From the NCBI GenBank assembly GCA_005502775.1, contig SCNI01000030.1, forward strand, positions 1 through 48,215: a stretch of DNA of 48,215 nt, written 5' to 3'. The translations under genes and the position numbers were made by a program. Positions 31,483 through 39,565 of the stretch are shown here, one piece after another. The notes beneath the pieces are model-generated. The model made no database searches. It saw nothing but the letters and a program-made list of their open reading frames with translations, and was not told where the DNA came from. This DNA is from Microbacteriaceae bacterium 3FA27C10. Lineage in GTDB: Bacteria; Actinomycetota; Actinomycetes; Actinomycetales; Microbacteriaceae. Position 1 is the first letter of the stretch. Each line of letters opens with the position of its first letter.

Positions 31483-32580
31483 GTGACGCAAACCCTCGAC
31501 GAGATCTCGATCATCCTCATCTACTCGGCCATGGCCGTGTACGCGCTCGCGTTCGTCGCGTTCGCGCTCGATCTCGCCCGTCGCTCGTCGACGGTGAAGA
31601 AGGCGATCGAGGCGGATGCGGGGGCTGACGCCGCCGTCGACGGCGGCGTCGTCGTCGCCGAGGAGACCGCCGAGCCGGCCACGGTGGGGGCCTCGGTCGC
31701 CGCTTCCGGCGCCGCTGCGGGCGGTTCGGCCGCGCGCGGGGCGGCCGCGACGGGTGCTGCTCCGGCGGGGTCGGGCGACTCGGGCCTCGTCTCGCTCGCG
31801 GGCGTCGACTCCACGGGCAAGCGCTCGCTCTGGCTGCGGCTCGGCGTCGCCTTCACCATCCTCGCCTGGGTCATCCAGCTCGCCGGCGTCATCCTCCGCG
31901 GAATCGCGGCCTCGCGGGTGCCGTGGGCGAACATGTACGAGTTCTCCATCACGGGCACGCTGCTGATCGTCGCCGTGTTCCTCGTGTTGCTGTTGCGCGA
32001 AGACCTGCGCTTCCTCGGCACCTTCGTGACGGGGCTCGTGCTCATCCTGCTCGGCGTCTCGACGGTGAACTACTACGTGAGCGTCGCGCCGCTGCCGCCC
32101 GCACTGCAGTCTGCCTGGCTCGTGATCCACGTGATGGTGGCCATCCTCGGCACCGCGTTCTTCGCGCTCGGCGGCGCGCTGTCGATCGTGCAACTCCTGC
32201 AGACCCGCGGCGACGGGCTCGCCCGGGTGGCCTCGGCCCTGCGCCTGCGCTTCCTGCAGACACTGCCCGACTCCGAGACCCTCGAGCGACTCGCCTACCG
32301 AGTGAACATCGTCGGCTTCGTGCTCTGGACCTTCACGCTCATCGCCGGCGCCGTCTGGGCCGAGCGGGCGTGGGGCCGGTACTGGGGCTGGGACACCAAA
32401 GAGGTCTGGACCTTCATCATCTGGGTCATCTACGCCGGCTACATCCACGCTCGCGCCACGCGGGGCTGGCGTGGTTCGCGCTCGGCCTGGCTCGCCGTGG
32501 TGGGCTTCTCGGCGGTGCTCTTCAACTTCGGCGTGGTGAACGTGTTCTTCAAGGGCCTGCACGCGTACTCCGGGCTCTGA
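31483..32580 (+). CDS. Cytochrome c biogenesis protein CcsA/CcsB (haem lyase, ResC type)
   Basis: A 365-residue membrane protein with about eight segments that delivers haem to apocytochrome c. The tryptophan-rich haem motif is seen as WAERAWGRYWGWDTKEVWTF, followed by WVIYAGYIHARATRGWRG. Conserved His residues occur in LVIHVMVAILG and YIHARA. Between the first membrane segment and the rest there is an Ala/Gly/Val-rich low-complexity insert (about residues 45-105). The GTG is 6 nt after TAGGCT (31471-31476), so the gene may also be transcribed independently of resB. The 215 bp downstream to menC hold nothing I recognise. Confidence 0.92.
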   Translation: MTQTLDEISIILIYSAMAVYALAFVAFALDLARRSSTVKKAIEADAGADAAVDGGVVVAEETAEPATVGASVAASGAAAGGSAARGAAATGAAPAGSGDSGLVSLAGVDSTGKRSLWLRLGVAFTILAWVIQLAGVILRGIAASRVPWANMYEFSITGTLLIVAVFLVLLLREDLRFLGTFVTGLVLILLGVSTVNYYVSVAPLPPALQSAWLVIHVMVAILGTAFFALGGALSIVQLLQTRGDGLARVASALRLRFLQTLPDSETLERLAYRVNIVGFVLWTFTLIAGAVWAERAWGRYWGWDTKEVWTFIIWVIYAGYIHARATRGWRGSRSAWLAVVGFSAVLFNFGVVNVFFKGLHAYSGL

Positions 32581-32795
32581 GCCCGGGCTGTGCTGGCCCG
32601 GCCCCGGGCTCGGCCTGCTGTGGGGTGGTTCGGCCCGCGGCCGCCTCTGGCGGCTTGGGTGTCTGGAATCGACGGAGGCGTGGGCTTCTGACGGCTTGAG
32701 AGTCCGTCGGTACTGGTTTGGCGGCTGATGCTCCGTCGTTTCGGTCGGTCGGGGCGGGCGGGCGCGGCACCCGGTCTTGGAGTTCGCGGGGGATG

Positions 32796-33797
32796 CTAGC
32801 TCTGGGGTGTGGCGAGGAGCGTCCAGCAGCGGGTGATGCGGGCGTGCCACCAGGCGGTGCGTTCGGGTGAGGCCCCGAAGCGGTCGAGCAGCGCAGTGTC
32901 AGGCTCCGGCCGGCTCGCCGGGATGCTGCCGCCGCGCGGCACGAGGCTCGCACCGGCCGGCACGACATCGCCGGTGAACAGGTCGACCGTGGCGAGCCCA
33001 CAGTCGTAGTCGAGCTCGGGCAGGGCGGCAGCGAGGTGCGCGCCCATCGCGATGCCGACGGAGCTCTCCAGGGCCGACGACACCACGGCGGGCAGCCCGG
33101 CCTCGGCCACCACGGCGAGAGCGCGCCGGATGCCGCCGAGCGGCTGGGCCTTCACGATCACGAGGTCGGCGGCGCCGGCCCGGGCCACCGCGAGCGGATC
33201 CTCCGCCTTGCGCACGCTCTCGTCGGCGGCGATCGGCACGCCCAGGTAGGCCGTGCGTTCGCGGATCTCGGCGAGCTCCGGCACGGTGGCGCACGGCTGC
33301 TCGAGGTATTCGAGGTCGAACTCCACCAGGCGGTGCACGGCGTGCTCGGCCTCGTCGACGTTCCAGCCGCCGTTGGCGTCGAGCCGGATGCGCCCCTCGG
33401 GACCGAGGATGCGGCGGGTCTCGCGCACCCGGGTCACGTCGTCCTCGAGGGTCTGGCCGGTCTCGGCCACCTTCACCTTGACCGTGCGGCAGCCGTCGTA
33501 GTGGGCGAGCACGCCGGCGACCTCGGTGGCGGCGACCGCGGGGAGGGTCGCGTTCACCGGGATCCGCGTCCGCAGAAGCGGGGGCGTCGGAGCCCAGCCG
33601 AACTCGATCGCGGCGGCGAGCCAGGAAGCGGCTTCCGCATCCGCGTATTCGGGGAAGGGGGAGAACTCCGTCCAGCCCTCCGGGCCCTCGAAGAGCGCCA
33701 GCTCGCGTACGGTCTGGCCGCGGAAGCGGGTGTGCAAGGGGATGGCCACCACGCGCAGGCGGTGGAGCAACTCGTCGAGCGGGGGCAGGTCGGTCAT
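32796..33797 (-). CDS. menC: o-Succinylbenzoate synthase
   Basis: A 333-residue enolase-superfamily enzyme that dehydrates SHCHC to o-succinylbenzoate in menaquinone synthesis. The catalytic Lys pair is in VKVKVAETG, the metal ligands are Asp in RLDANGGWN, Glu in YLEQPC and Asp in IAADESVRK, and the second Lys is in VIVKAQPLGG. The ATG at 33797 begins the conserved domain; a CAGACT -10-like element lies 8 nt upstream. It is divergent from menB, with 158 bp between them that contain a diverged direct repeat of about 25 bp (33816-33878). Confidence 0.93.
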   Translation of the reverse strand: MTDLPPLDELLHRLRVVAIPLHTRFRGQTVRELALFEGPEGWTEFSPFPEYADAEAASWLAAAIEFGWAPTPPLLRTRIPVNATLPAVAATEVAGVLAHYDGCRTVKVKVAETGQTLEDDVTRVRETRRILGPEGRIRLDANGGWNVDEAEHAVHRLVEFDLEYLEQPCATVPELAEIRERTAYLGVPIAADESVRKAEDPLAVARAGAADLVIVKAQPLGGIRRALAVVAEAGLPAVVSSALESSVGIAMGAHLAAALPELDYDCGLATVDLFTGDVVPAGASLVPRGGSIPASRPEPDTALLDRFGASPERTAWWHARITRCWTLLATPQS

Positions 33798-33955
33798 GGC
33801 TCCACAGTCTGGCACTCTCCCGCGGGCCGGCGCTCTTCCGCGGTCTGGAGCTCTCCGGCGGGCCGCCACTTCTCCACAAGCGCGCCCAGAGCGCGGGTTC
33901 TCCCCAGATGCGGCCACCCGGCTGCCGCGGAGGGGCGAGCGAATAGGCTTGCCGT

Positions 33956-34873
33956 ATGAGTGAACGCACCACGGTCTCCGACATCTTCGACCCGGCAGAA
34001 TGGGTCGTCGCGCCCGGTTCCGAGGGCTTCACCGACATCACCTACCACCTCGATGTGGCCGGGCGGGTGGCGCGCATCGCCTTCGACCGGCCCGAGGTGC
34101 GCAACGCCTTCCGTCCGAAGACGGTCGACGAGCTCTACGCGGCGCTCGACGACGCGCGGCAGAACCCGAAGGTGGGCGTGGTGCTGCTCACGGGCAACGG
34201 GCCGAGCCCGCGCGACGGCGGCTGGGCGTTCTGCAGCGGGGGCGACCAGCGCATCCGGGGCCGCGACGGCTACAAGTACTCGGCAGAGGAGACGGCGAAG
34301 GGCATCGACCCGGCGCGGGCGGGGAGGCTGCACATCCTCGAGGTGCAACGGCTGATCCGGTTCATGTCGAAGGTCGTGATCGCCGTGGTGCCGGGCTGGG
34401 CGGCCGGCGGCGGGCATTCTCTGCACGTGGTGTGCGACCTCACCATCGCGAGCGCGGAGCACGGCCGGTTCAAGCAGACCGACGCCGACGTCGGCTCCTT
34501 CGACGGCGGTTACGGCAGCGCCTACTTCGCCCGGCAGGTGGGGCAGAAGTTCGCGCGCGAGGTGTTCTTCCTCGCCGAGGAGTACAGCGCGCAGCGGGCC
34601 TACGAGATGGGCGCCGTGAACCGCGTGGTGCCGCACGCCGAGCTCGAGGCCGAGGCGCTGCGCTGGGCACGCACCATCATGGGCAAGTCACCCACTGCGG
34701 TGCGGATGCTGAAATACGCCTTTAACGCGGTCGACGACGGCATGGTGGGCCAGCAGGTCTTCGCGGGAGAGGCCACCCGCCTCGCCTATGCGAGCGACGA
34801 AGCGGTGGAGGGGCGCGACTCGTTCCTCGAGAAGCGGGATCCGGACTGGTCCGCCTTCCCGTACCACTACTGA
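33956..34873 (+). CDS. menB: 1,4-Dihydroxy-2-naphthoyl-CoA synthase
   Basis: A 305-residue crotonase-fold enzyme that cyclises o-succinylbenzoyl-CoA. Motifs are ITYHLDVAGRVARIAFDRPEVRNAFRP, the oxyanion region GWAFCSGGDQRIRG, VIAVVPGWAAGGGHSLHVVCDLT, the active-site DVGSFDGGYGSAYFARQVGQ and the C-terminal EGRDSFLEKRDPDWS. The ATG is 6 nt after TAGGCT (33944-33949), so a leaderless mRNA is likely. menE follows after 118 bp. Confidence 0.97.
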   Translation: MSERTTVSDIFDPAEWVVAPGSEGFTDITYHLDVAGRVARIAFDRPEVRNAFRPKTVDELYAALDDARQNPKVGVVLLTGNGPSPRDGGWAFCSGGDQRIRGRDGYKYSAEETAKGIDPARAGRLHILEVQRLIRFMSKVVIAVVPGWAAGGGHSLHVVCDLTIASAEHGRFKQTDADVGSFDGGYGSAYFARQVGQKFAREVFFLAEEYSAQRAYEMGAVNRVVPHAELEAEALRWARTIMGKSPTAVRMLKYAFNAVDDGMVGQQVFAGEATRLAYASDEAVEGRDSFLEKRDPDWSAFPYHY

Positions 34874-34991
34874 TGGCCGGCATGCCCGGCCGGTCGCGGC
34901 CGGCGGTGACCGCCGGGTGCGAGGGAGCCGGGCGGGCCTGGCTGACGGCAGGCGTCGAGCGTGCGCAGCCTCGTGCGGCGCAGGTGCGCTC

Positions 34992-36191
34992 ATGACCCGG
35001 CGGCTGGAGATCATCGACGGGAGCGACCCGGCTGGGGTGGAGGCGGCGCTGCGCACGGCGCTCGCGAACGACGGCCCCGCCATCCTGCCCCGAGACCGCG
35101 CGGCCGTGGTGGCGGCGCTGCTCCAGCGCGAGCAGGCGCTCGGCGACCCGTCGGTGGTGCACGACGCCCCGCTGCCGCGGGAGGTGTCACGGGCGGTGGC
35201 GCTCGTCATCGAGACCTCGGGTTCCTCGGGGGTGCCGAAGCGGGTGGCGTTGAGCGCCGACGCGCTGCTGGCCTCGGCCGCGGCCTCCGAGGTCGCGCTC
35301 GGCGGCCCCGGCCAGTGGCTGCTCGCCCTGCCCACGCACTACATCGCGGGCGTGCAGGTTCTCGTGCGGTCCATCGCGGCCGGCACCCGACCCGTTCTGC
35401 AGCCCGCGGGGCACTTCTCGGCCCAGGTCTTCGCCGAGGCGGCAGCCGGGCTCGATGCGCCCCTCCGTTACACCTCGCTCGTGCCGGCCCAGCTGGCGCG
35501 GGTCGTGGCGGCGGCGCAGGCCGACCCGGGCATCCGTCGCGCCGCGGCCCGCTTCGACGGCATCCTCGTCGGCGGCCAGGCACTCCCGGCGCCGTTGCAC
35601 CACGAGGCACAGGAGCTCGGTCTCACCGTGGTGCGCACCTACGGCTCGAGCGAGACGGCGGGAGGTTGCGTCTACGACGGCCGCCCGATCGGCCGCACCC
35701 TGGCCCGCGTGAACGAGGGCGAGATCGAACTCTCGGGCCCGACGCTCGCGGAAGGCTACCTCGGCGACGAAGAGCTCACGGCCCGCAAGTTCCGCGCCGA
35801 GCACGGCGTGCGCTGGTATCGAACCGACGACGGTGGCACCGTGCTCGACGGCATCGTGAGCATCACCGGGCGGCTCGACAACGTCATCATCTCCGGCGGC
35901 GTGAAGGTGTCGCTCGACCGTGTCGAGCGCATCGTGCAGTCGCAGTTCGGTTTCGAGCAGGCCGTGGTGGTCGGCCGGCCGAGCGAGGAGTGGGGCCAGG
36001 TGAGCGTGGTGGTGACCGACGGCGAGGTGCCCGGCTCAGCGCTCGAGCGCATCCGCTCGGCCGTCGTCGACCAGGCCGGCCGCGCCGCGTCCCCCGCCGA
36101 GATCGTGCGGATGGAGCGGCTGCCCCGGCTCTCCTCCGGCAAACCCGACCGCCTGGCCATCGCCAGCTGGCTCCAAGCAGTCGCTGGCTAG
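34992..36191 (+). CDS. menE: o-Succinylbenzoate-CoA ligase (AMP-binding)
   Basis: A 399-residue acyl-CoA synthetase that activates o-succinylbenzoate. The P-loop is IETSGSSGVPKRVALS, the A5-type motif is RTYGSSETAGGCVYDG, the A8 hinge is ITGRLDNVIISGGVKVSL, and the catalytic Lys is in LPRLSSGKPDRL. It is shorter than most acyl-CoA ligases, as is common for actinobacterial MenE. The ATG at 34992 starts the conserved N-terminus; earlier in-frame codons have no family similarity. The TAG of its stop codon is the first half of the menA -10 element. Confidence 0.93.
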   Translation: MTRRLEIIDGSDPAGVEAALRTALANDGPAILPRDRAAVVAALLQREQALGDPSVVHDAPLPREVSRAVALVIETSGSSGVPKRVALSADALLASAAASEVALGGPGQWLLALPTHYIAGVQVLVRSIAAGTRPVLQPAGHFSAQVFAEAAAGLDAPLRYTSLVPAQLARVVAAAQADPGIRRAAARFDGILVGGQALPAPLHHEAQELGLTVVRTYGSSETAGGCVYDGRPIGRTLARVNEGEIELSGPTLAEGYLGDEELTARKFRAEHGVRWYRTDDGGTVLDGIVSITGRLDNVIISGGVKVSLDRVERIVQSQFGFEQAVVVGRPSEEWGQVSVVVTDGEVPGSALERIRSAVVDQAGRAASPAEIVRMERLPRLSSGKPDRLAIASWLQAVAG

Positions 36192-36202
36192 AATCAGCCC
36201 CG

Positions 36203-37159
36203 ATGTCCAAAACGAAGAAGCGCCCCTCGGGCCACCCCGCTCGCGTCACCGCGGGCCCTCGCACGCCGGCGCGCAAGACCGGCCCCCGCTCGGCCGCCGG
36301 AGCCTGGATCGCCGGCGCCCGCCTGCGCACCCTCCCCCTCGGCATCGCGGCCGTCGCTCTCGGCACGGGCGCCGCGAAGGCCGACGTGCTGAACGTCTCG
36401 AAGGGGCTCGTGCTGCTGTGCCTCGTGGTGGCGGTGGCACTGCAGATCGGCGTCAACTACGCCAACGACTACTCCGACGGCATCCGTGGCACCGACGACT
36501 TCCGGGTCGGCCCCCCGCGTCTCACCGGCTCGGGTCTCGTGCCGGCGCGGCGCGTGCTCATCGCCGCCCTGGTGTTCTTCGCCATCGCCGCGGCCGCCGG
36601 TCTCGCCATCACGGTCATCACGGGCCAGTACTGGCTCATCGCGGTGGGCGTGGCGGCGATCGCCGCCGGGTGGTTCTACACCGGCGGCAAGCATCCCTAC
36701 GGCTACTACGCGCTCGGCGAGCTGTTCGTCTTCGTGTTCTTCGGGCTCGTGGCCACGGCGGGAACCGAGTTCGTGCTCGCCGGCGAGGTGACCACCGAGG
36801 GCTGGCTGGCCGGGGTGGCCACCGGCGCCATCTCGTGCGCCGTGCTCATGTCGAACAACATCCGCGACATCCCGCAGGACAAGCTGGCCAAGAAGCGCAC
36901 ACTCGCGGTGCTGATCGGCCCCATGGCCTCGCGCATCGTGTACGTGCTCTGGATCGTCGTGGCCTACGTCATCCTGGCGTTCTTCACCCTGCTCTACGCC
37001 AAGGCGCTGCTGGTGTTCTTCACGCTGCTCGTCACCCTGCCGGCCATCCTGATCATGCTCACAGCCAAGAAGCCGCGCGAATACATCATCGTGCTGCAGC
37101 TCACCAGCCTGTTCGCGCTGCTCTACGGCATCGGACTCGCCCTGGCGCTCGCCTACTGA
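36203..37159 (+). CDS. menA: 1,4-Dihydroxy-2-naphthoate polyprenyltransferase
   Basis: A 318-residue UbiA-family prenyltransferase with eight or nine membrane segments that attaches the isoprenoid tail to DHNA. The first Asp-rich motif is VNYANDYSDGIRGTDDFR and the second is NNIRDIPQDKLAKKRTLAV. A basic N-terminal region (about 35 residues) precedes the first segment. The ATG at 36203 is 8 nt after TAGAAT (36189-36194), whose TAG is the menE stop codon, so menA probably has its own leaderless promoter as well as read-through from menE. Confidence 0.95.
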   Translation: MSKTKKRPSGHPARVTAGPRTPARKTGPRSAAGAWIAGARLRTLPLGIAAVALGTGAAKADVLNVSKGLVLLCLVVAVALQIGVNYANDYSDGIRGTDDFRVGPPRLTGSGLVPARRVLIAALVFFAIAAAAGLAITVITGQYWLIAVGVAAIAAGWFYTGGKHPYGYYALGELFVFVFFGLVATAGTEFVLAGEVTTEGWLAGVATGAISCAVLMSNNIRDIPQDKLAKKRTLAVLIGPMASRIVYVLWIVVAYVILAFFTLLYAKALLVFFTLLVTLPAILIMLTAKKPREYIIVLQLTSLFALLYGIGLALALAY

Positions 37160-37211
37160 GCCGCAGCACCGGACCGGTCAGCACCGGCCCGGCCAGCGCC
37201 GAGCGGTCCAG

Positions 37212-37270
37212 CACCGGCCCGCCCGCGCATCCGGGCCCGTCCGGGCGGCGGATGCGCGGGCCGGCCGGTG
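37212..37270. terminator. 22-bp stem bidirectional terminator between menA and lpd
   Basis: Arms at 37212-37233 and 37249-37270 pair over 22 bp with one mismatch around a 15-nt loop. The arm contains the GCGCATCC/GGATGCGC motif. It sits between convergent genes; there is no T tract. Confidence 0.7.
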
Positions 37271-37271
37271 A

Positions 37272-38672
37272 TCAGAAGTTGATCATGTGGCCGGTGAGAC
37301 CGTGGAAGCCCTCCTGCAGCGCCTCGCTCAGCGTGGGGTGCGTGTGCACGTTGCGCGCGAGCTCGGTGGCCGTGAGGTCCCACTTCTGCGCCAGCGTGAG
37401 CTCGGGCAGCAGCTCCGAGACGTCGGGGCCGATGAGGTGGGCGCCGAGCAGTTCCCCGTACTGCGTGTCGGCGATGATCTTGACGAAGCCGGTCGGGTCG
37501 CCGAGTCCGTGGGCCTTGCCGTTGGCCTGGAACGGGAACGAGACCACCTTGATGTCGTGGCCCTCGTCGCGCGCCTGCTGCTCGGTGAGCCCGAACGAGG
37601 CGACCTGCGGCTGGCAGAAGGTGGCGCGCGGCATCATGCGGTAGTCGCCGAGCGCCTGCGTCTCGGCGCCCGCGATCGTCTCGGCGGCCACGACGCCCTG
37701 GGCCTCGGCCACGTGCGCGAGCTGCAGCTTCGCGGTGACGTCGCCGATGGCGTAGACGTGGGGGACGTTCGTGCGCATGAAGTCGTCGATGGCGATCGCA
37801 CCGCGCTCGGTGAGGGCCACGCCGGTCTTGTCGAGGCCGTAGCCCTCCACGCGCGGCGCGAAGCCGATCGACATGAGCACCTTGCCGGCCTCGATCGAGC
37901 CGGGGGTTCCGTCTTTGGCGGTGTAGGTCACGGTCACCGAGGAGCCGTTGTCGACGACGGTCTCGACCTTGGTGGAGGTGAGGATGTCGATCCCGAGCTT
38001 CTTGTACTGCTTCGCGATCTCCTTCGAGACGTCGGCATCCTCGTTGGGGAGCGCGCGGTCGAGGAACTCGATGATGGTGACGTCGACCCCGTAGTTCTTC
38101 AGAACGTAGGCGAACTCCATGCCGATGGCGCCCGCGCCCACGATCACCATCGAGGAGGGCAGCTCTCGGGTCATGATCTGCGTCTCGTAGGTCACGACGT
38201 TGTCGCTGAGCTGCACGCCCGGGAGAAGGCGCACGGTGGAGCCGGTGGCGATGATGACGTCGTCGAAGGTGACCGTCTCGGACCCGCCCGCGGTGAGCGC
38301 GACCTCGATGGTGCGCGCATCCGTGAAGCTGCCGAGGCCGTCGAACTCGGTGATCTTGTTCTTCTTCATCAGGAAGTGCACGCCCTTGACGCGTCCGTCG
38401 GCCACCGAACGGCTGCGGTCGAAAGCCACCCCGAAGTCGAAGCTGACCTCGCCCGACATGCCGAACAGGCCGGCCTGATGGGTGAAGATGTGGGCGAGCT
38501 CGGCGTTGCGCAGCAGGGCCTTCGAAGGGATGCAGCCCACGTTCAGGCACACCCCGCCCCAGTACTGCTTCTCGATGATCGCCACGCTCTTGCCCAGCTG
38601 GGCGGCGCGGATGGCGGCGACATAGCCGCCCGGGCCGGCGCCGAGCACGACGACGTCGAAGTGTGCGGACAT
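37272..38672 (-). CDS. lpdA: Dihydrolipoyl dehydrogenase
   Basis: A 466-residue flavoprotein disulfide reductase (E3) that reoxidises dihydrolipoamide in 2-oxoacid dehydrogenase and glycine-cleavage complexes. FAD-binding [10 protein letters not shown] is at residues 11-20, the redox disulfide is Cys42/Cys47 in [16 protein letters not shown], the NAD-binding [10 protein letters not shown] is mid-protein, the second FAD motif is [16 protein letters not shown], and the catalytic His is in [18 protein letters not shown] precedes the ATG. It has no E1 or E2 gene nearby and seems to be a stand-alone unit inserted among men genes. Confidence 0.95.
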   Translation of the reverse strand: MSAHFDVVVLGAGPGGYVAAIRAAQLGKSVAIIEKQYWGGVCLNVGCIPSKALLRNAELAHIFTHQAGLFGMSGEVSFDFGVAFDRSRSVADGRVKGVHFLMKKNKITEFDGLGSFTDARTIEVALTAGGSETVTFDDVIIATGSTVRLLPGVQLSDNVVTYETQIMTRELPSSMVIVGAGAIGMEFAYVLKNYGVDVTIIEFLDRALPNEDADVSKEIAKQYKKLGIDILTSTKVETVVDNGSSVTVTYTAKDGTPGSIEAGKVLMSIGFAPRVEGYGLDKTGVALTERGAIAIDDFMRTNVPHVYAIGDVTAKLQLAHVAEAQGVVAAETIAGAETQALGDYRMMPRATFCQPQVASFGLTEQQARDEGHDIKVVSFPFQANGKAHGLGDPTGFVKIIADTQYGELLGAHLIGPDVSELLPELTLAQKWDLTATELARNVHTHPTLSEALQEGFHGLTGHMINF

Positions 38673-38708
38673 GGTGGTCTCCCTAACAGTCGGTTGGGTG
38701 GAGATGGA

Positions 38709-39035
38709 TTACTTCTCGGTGGCGGCGGTCGCGCCGCCGGAGACGTCGGCTGCGGCGGCGTCGACCGCCGAGTCCTCGACGTCCTCGTCTTCCGACGTCG
38801 TCGCGGACTTCGGTCGGCGGGCCTCGTGGCGGTTCTCGCGCGCCTGGTAGAGCGTCTTCGACGCTTCTTCGCGGGGCTTGCGCAAGAAGATGATCGAGAG
38901 GCTCAGCGAGACCAGCGCTGCGATCACGGCGGCGAGCCACGGCGTGATCTGCAGCAGGAGCAGGACCGCGAGCACGACGGCGAACAACCCCAATCGGATG
39001 AGGGTGTAAACGAGCCAGGTGCGTCCGGGTTTCAC
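38709..39035 (-). CDS. DUF4229 domain small membrane protein
   Basis: A 108-residue protein with two membrane segments (about 8-28 and 33-51, ending IIFLRKPREEASKTLYQARE) and an acidic, Ala/Thr-rich cytosolic tail. The pattern matches DUF4229, a family of unknown function common in actinobacteria near menaquinone genes. The GTG at 39035 is 7 nt after TAGACT (39043-39048), a leaderless signal. Confidence 0.8.
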   Translation of the reverse strand: MKPGRTWLVYTLIRLGLFAVVLAVLLLLQITPWLAAVIAALVSLSLSIIFLRKPREEASKTLYQARENRHEARRPKSATTSEDEDVEDSAVDAAAADVSGGATAATEK

Positions 39036-39080
39036 GGTATCGAGTCTATGACTCGTTGGCTGACCGCCTGCCGGAAGCGG

Positions 39081-39126
39081 CGCATCCGATGACGGTCTCG
39101 TCGCGCATCCGATGCCCGTCTCGGGA
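39081..39126. repeat. Tandem pair of 23-bp imperfect repeats
   Basis: Two adjacent copies of GCGCATCCGATGnCnGTCTCG occur between the divergent DUF4229 and PLDc_N genes. They contain the window-wide GCATCC motif. No function can be assigned. Confidence 0.4.
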
Positions 39127-39211
39127 GTCGCCTCGTGGCCCGTGATCGCGGTCAGGTCACGGTCGGTGAACCCGCAGTCGGCTCCCCGGATGCCGGGGGT
39201 ACAGTTACTGC

Positions 39212-39565
39212 ATGGCTCGCGTACTCCTGGCCCTCGTCATCGTTGTCGTGGCGTTCACCGTGTACGCGCTCGTGGACTGTCTCATGCTGCAGAAGGCCCG
39301 GGTGCGTGCCCTTCCGCGCGCGGCCTGGTTCTTCATCGTGCTGCTGTTCCCGGTCATCGGCGGTCTGCTCTGGTTCTTCATCGGGCGCGGTCGGCCCGTC
39401 GCATCCGCGCCCCGGCGCCGGGTGATGGGCCCCGACGACGACCCCGACTTCCTCGGCAGCGTGCGGCCCGTGCGCGACCCCGACGAGGACGAGCGCATCC
39501 GCGAGCTCGAGAAGCGCCTGGCCGAGACCGACGACGACGCGGATCCGGGCAGAACCGACCGGTGA
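39212..39565 (+). CDS. PLDc_N (phospholipase D N-terminal-like) membrane protein
   Basis: A 117-residue protein with two membrane segments (about 3-22 and 38-58) that form the PLDc_N pattern ALVDCLMLQKARVRALPRAAWFF and LLFPVIGGLLWFFIGRGR. A charged, Asp/Arg-rich tail follows (DDDPDF, DEDERIRELEKRL). No phospholipase catalytic HKD motif is present, so no enzymatic activity is expected. The ATG is 6 nt after TACAGT (39200-39205). The menD GTG overlaps its stop (GTGA). Confidence 0.8.
   Translation: MARVLLALVIVVVAFTVYALVDCLMLQKARVRALPRAAWFFIVLLFPVIGGLLWFFIGRGRPVASAPRRRVMGPDDDPDFLGSVRPVRDPDEDERIRELEKRLAETDDDADPGRTDR

Noticed and set aside
33816-33878. Diverged direct repeat between menC and menB as a regulatory array
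   Set aside because: The two copies are of low complexity (CTCTCC and GCGGGCC runs) and not well enough conserved to call binding sites.
34961-36202. Extension of menA back through menE in another frame
   Set aside because: This stretch is an out-of-frame Arg-rich translation of menE; MenA clearly starts at 36203.
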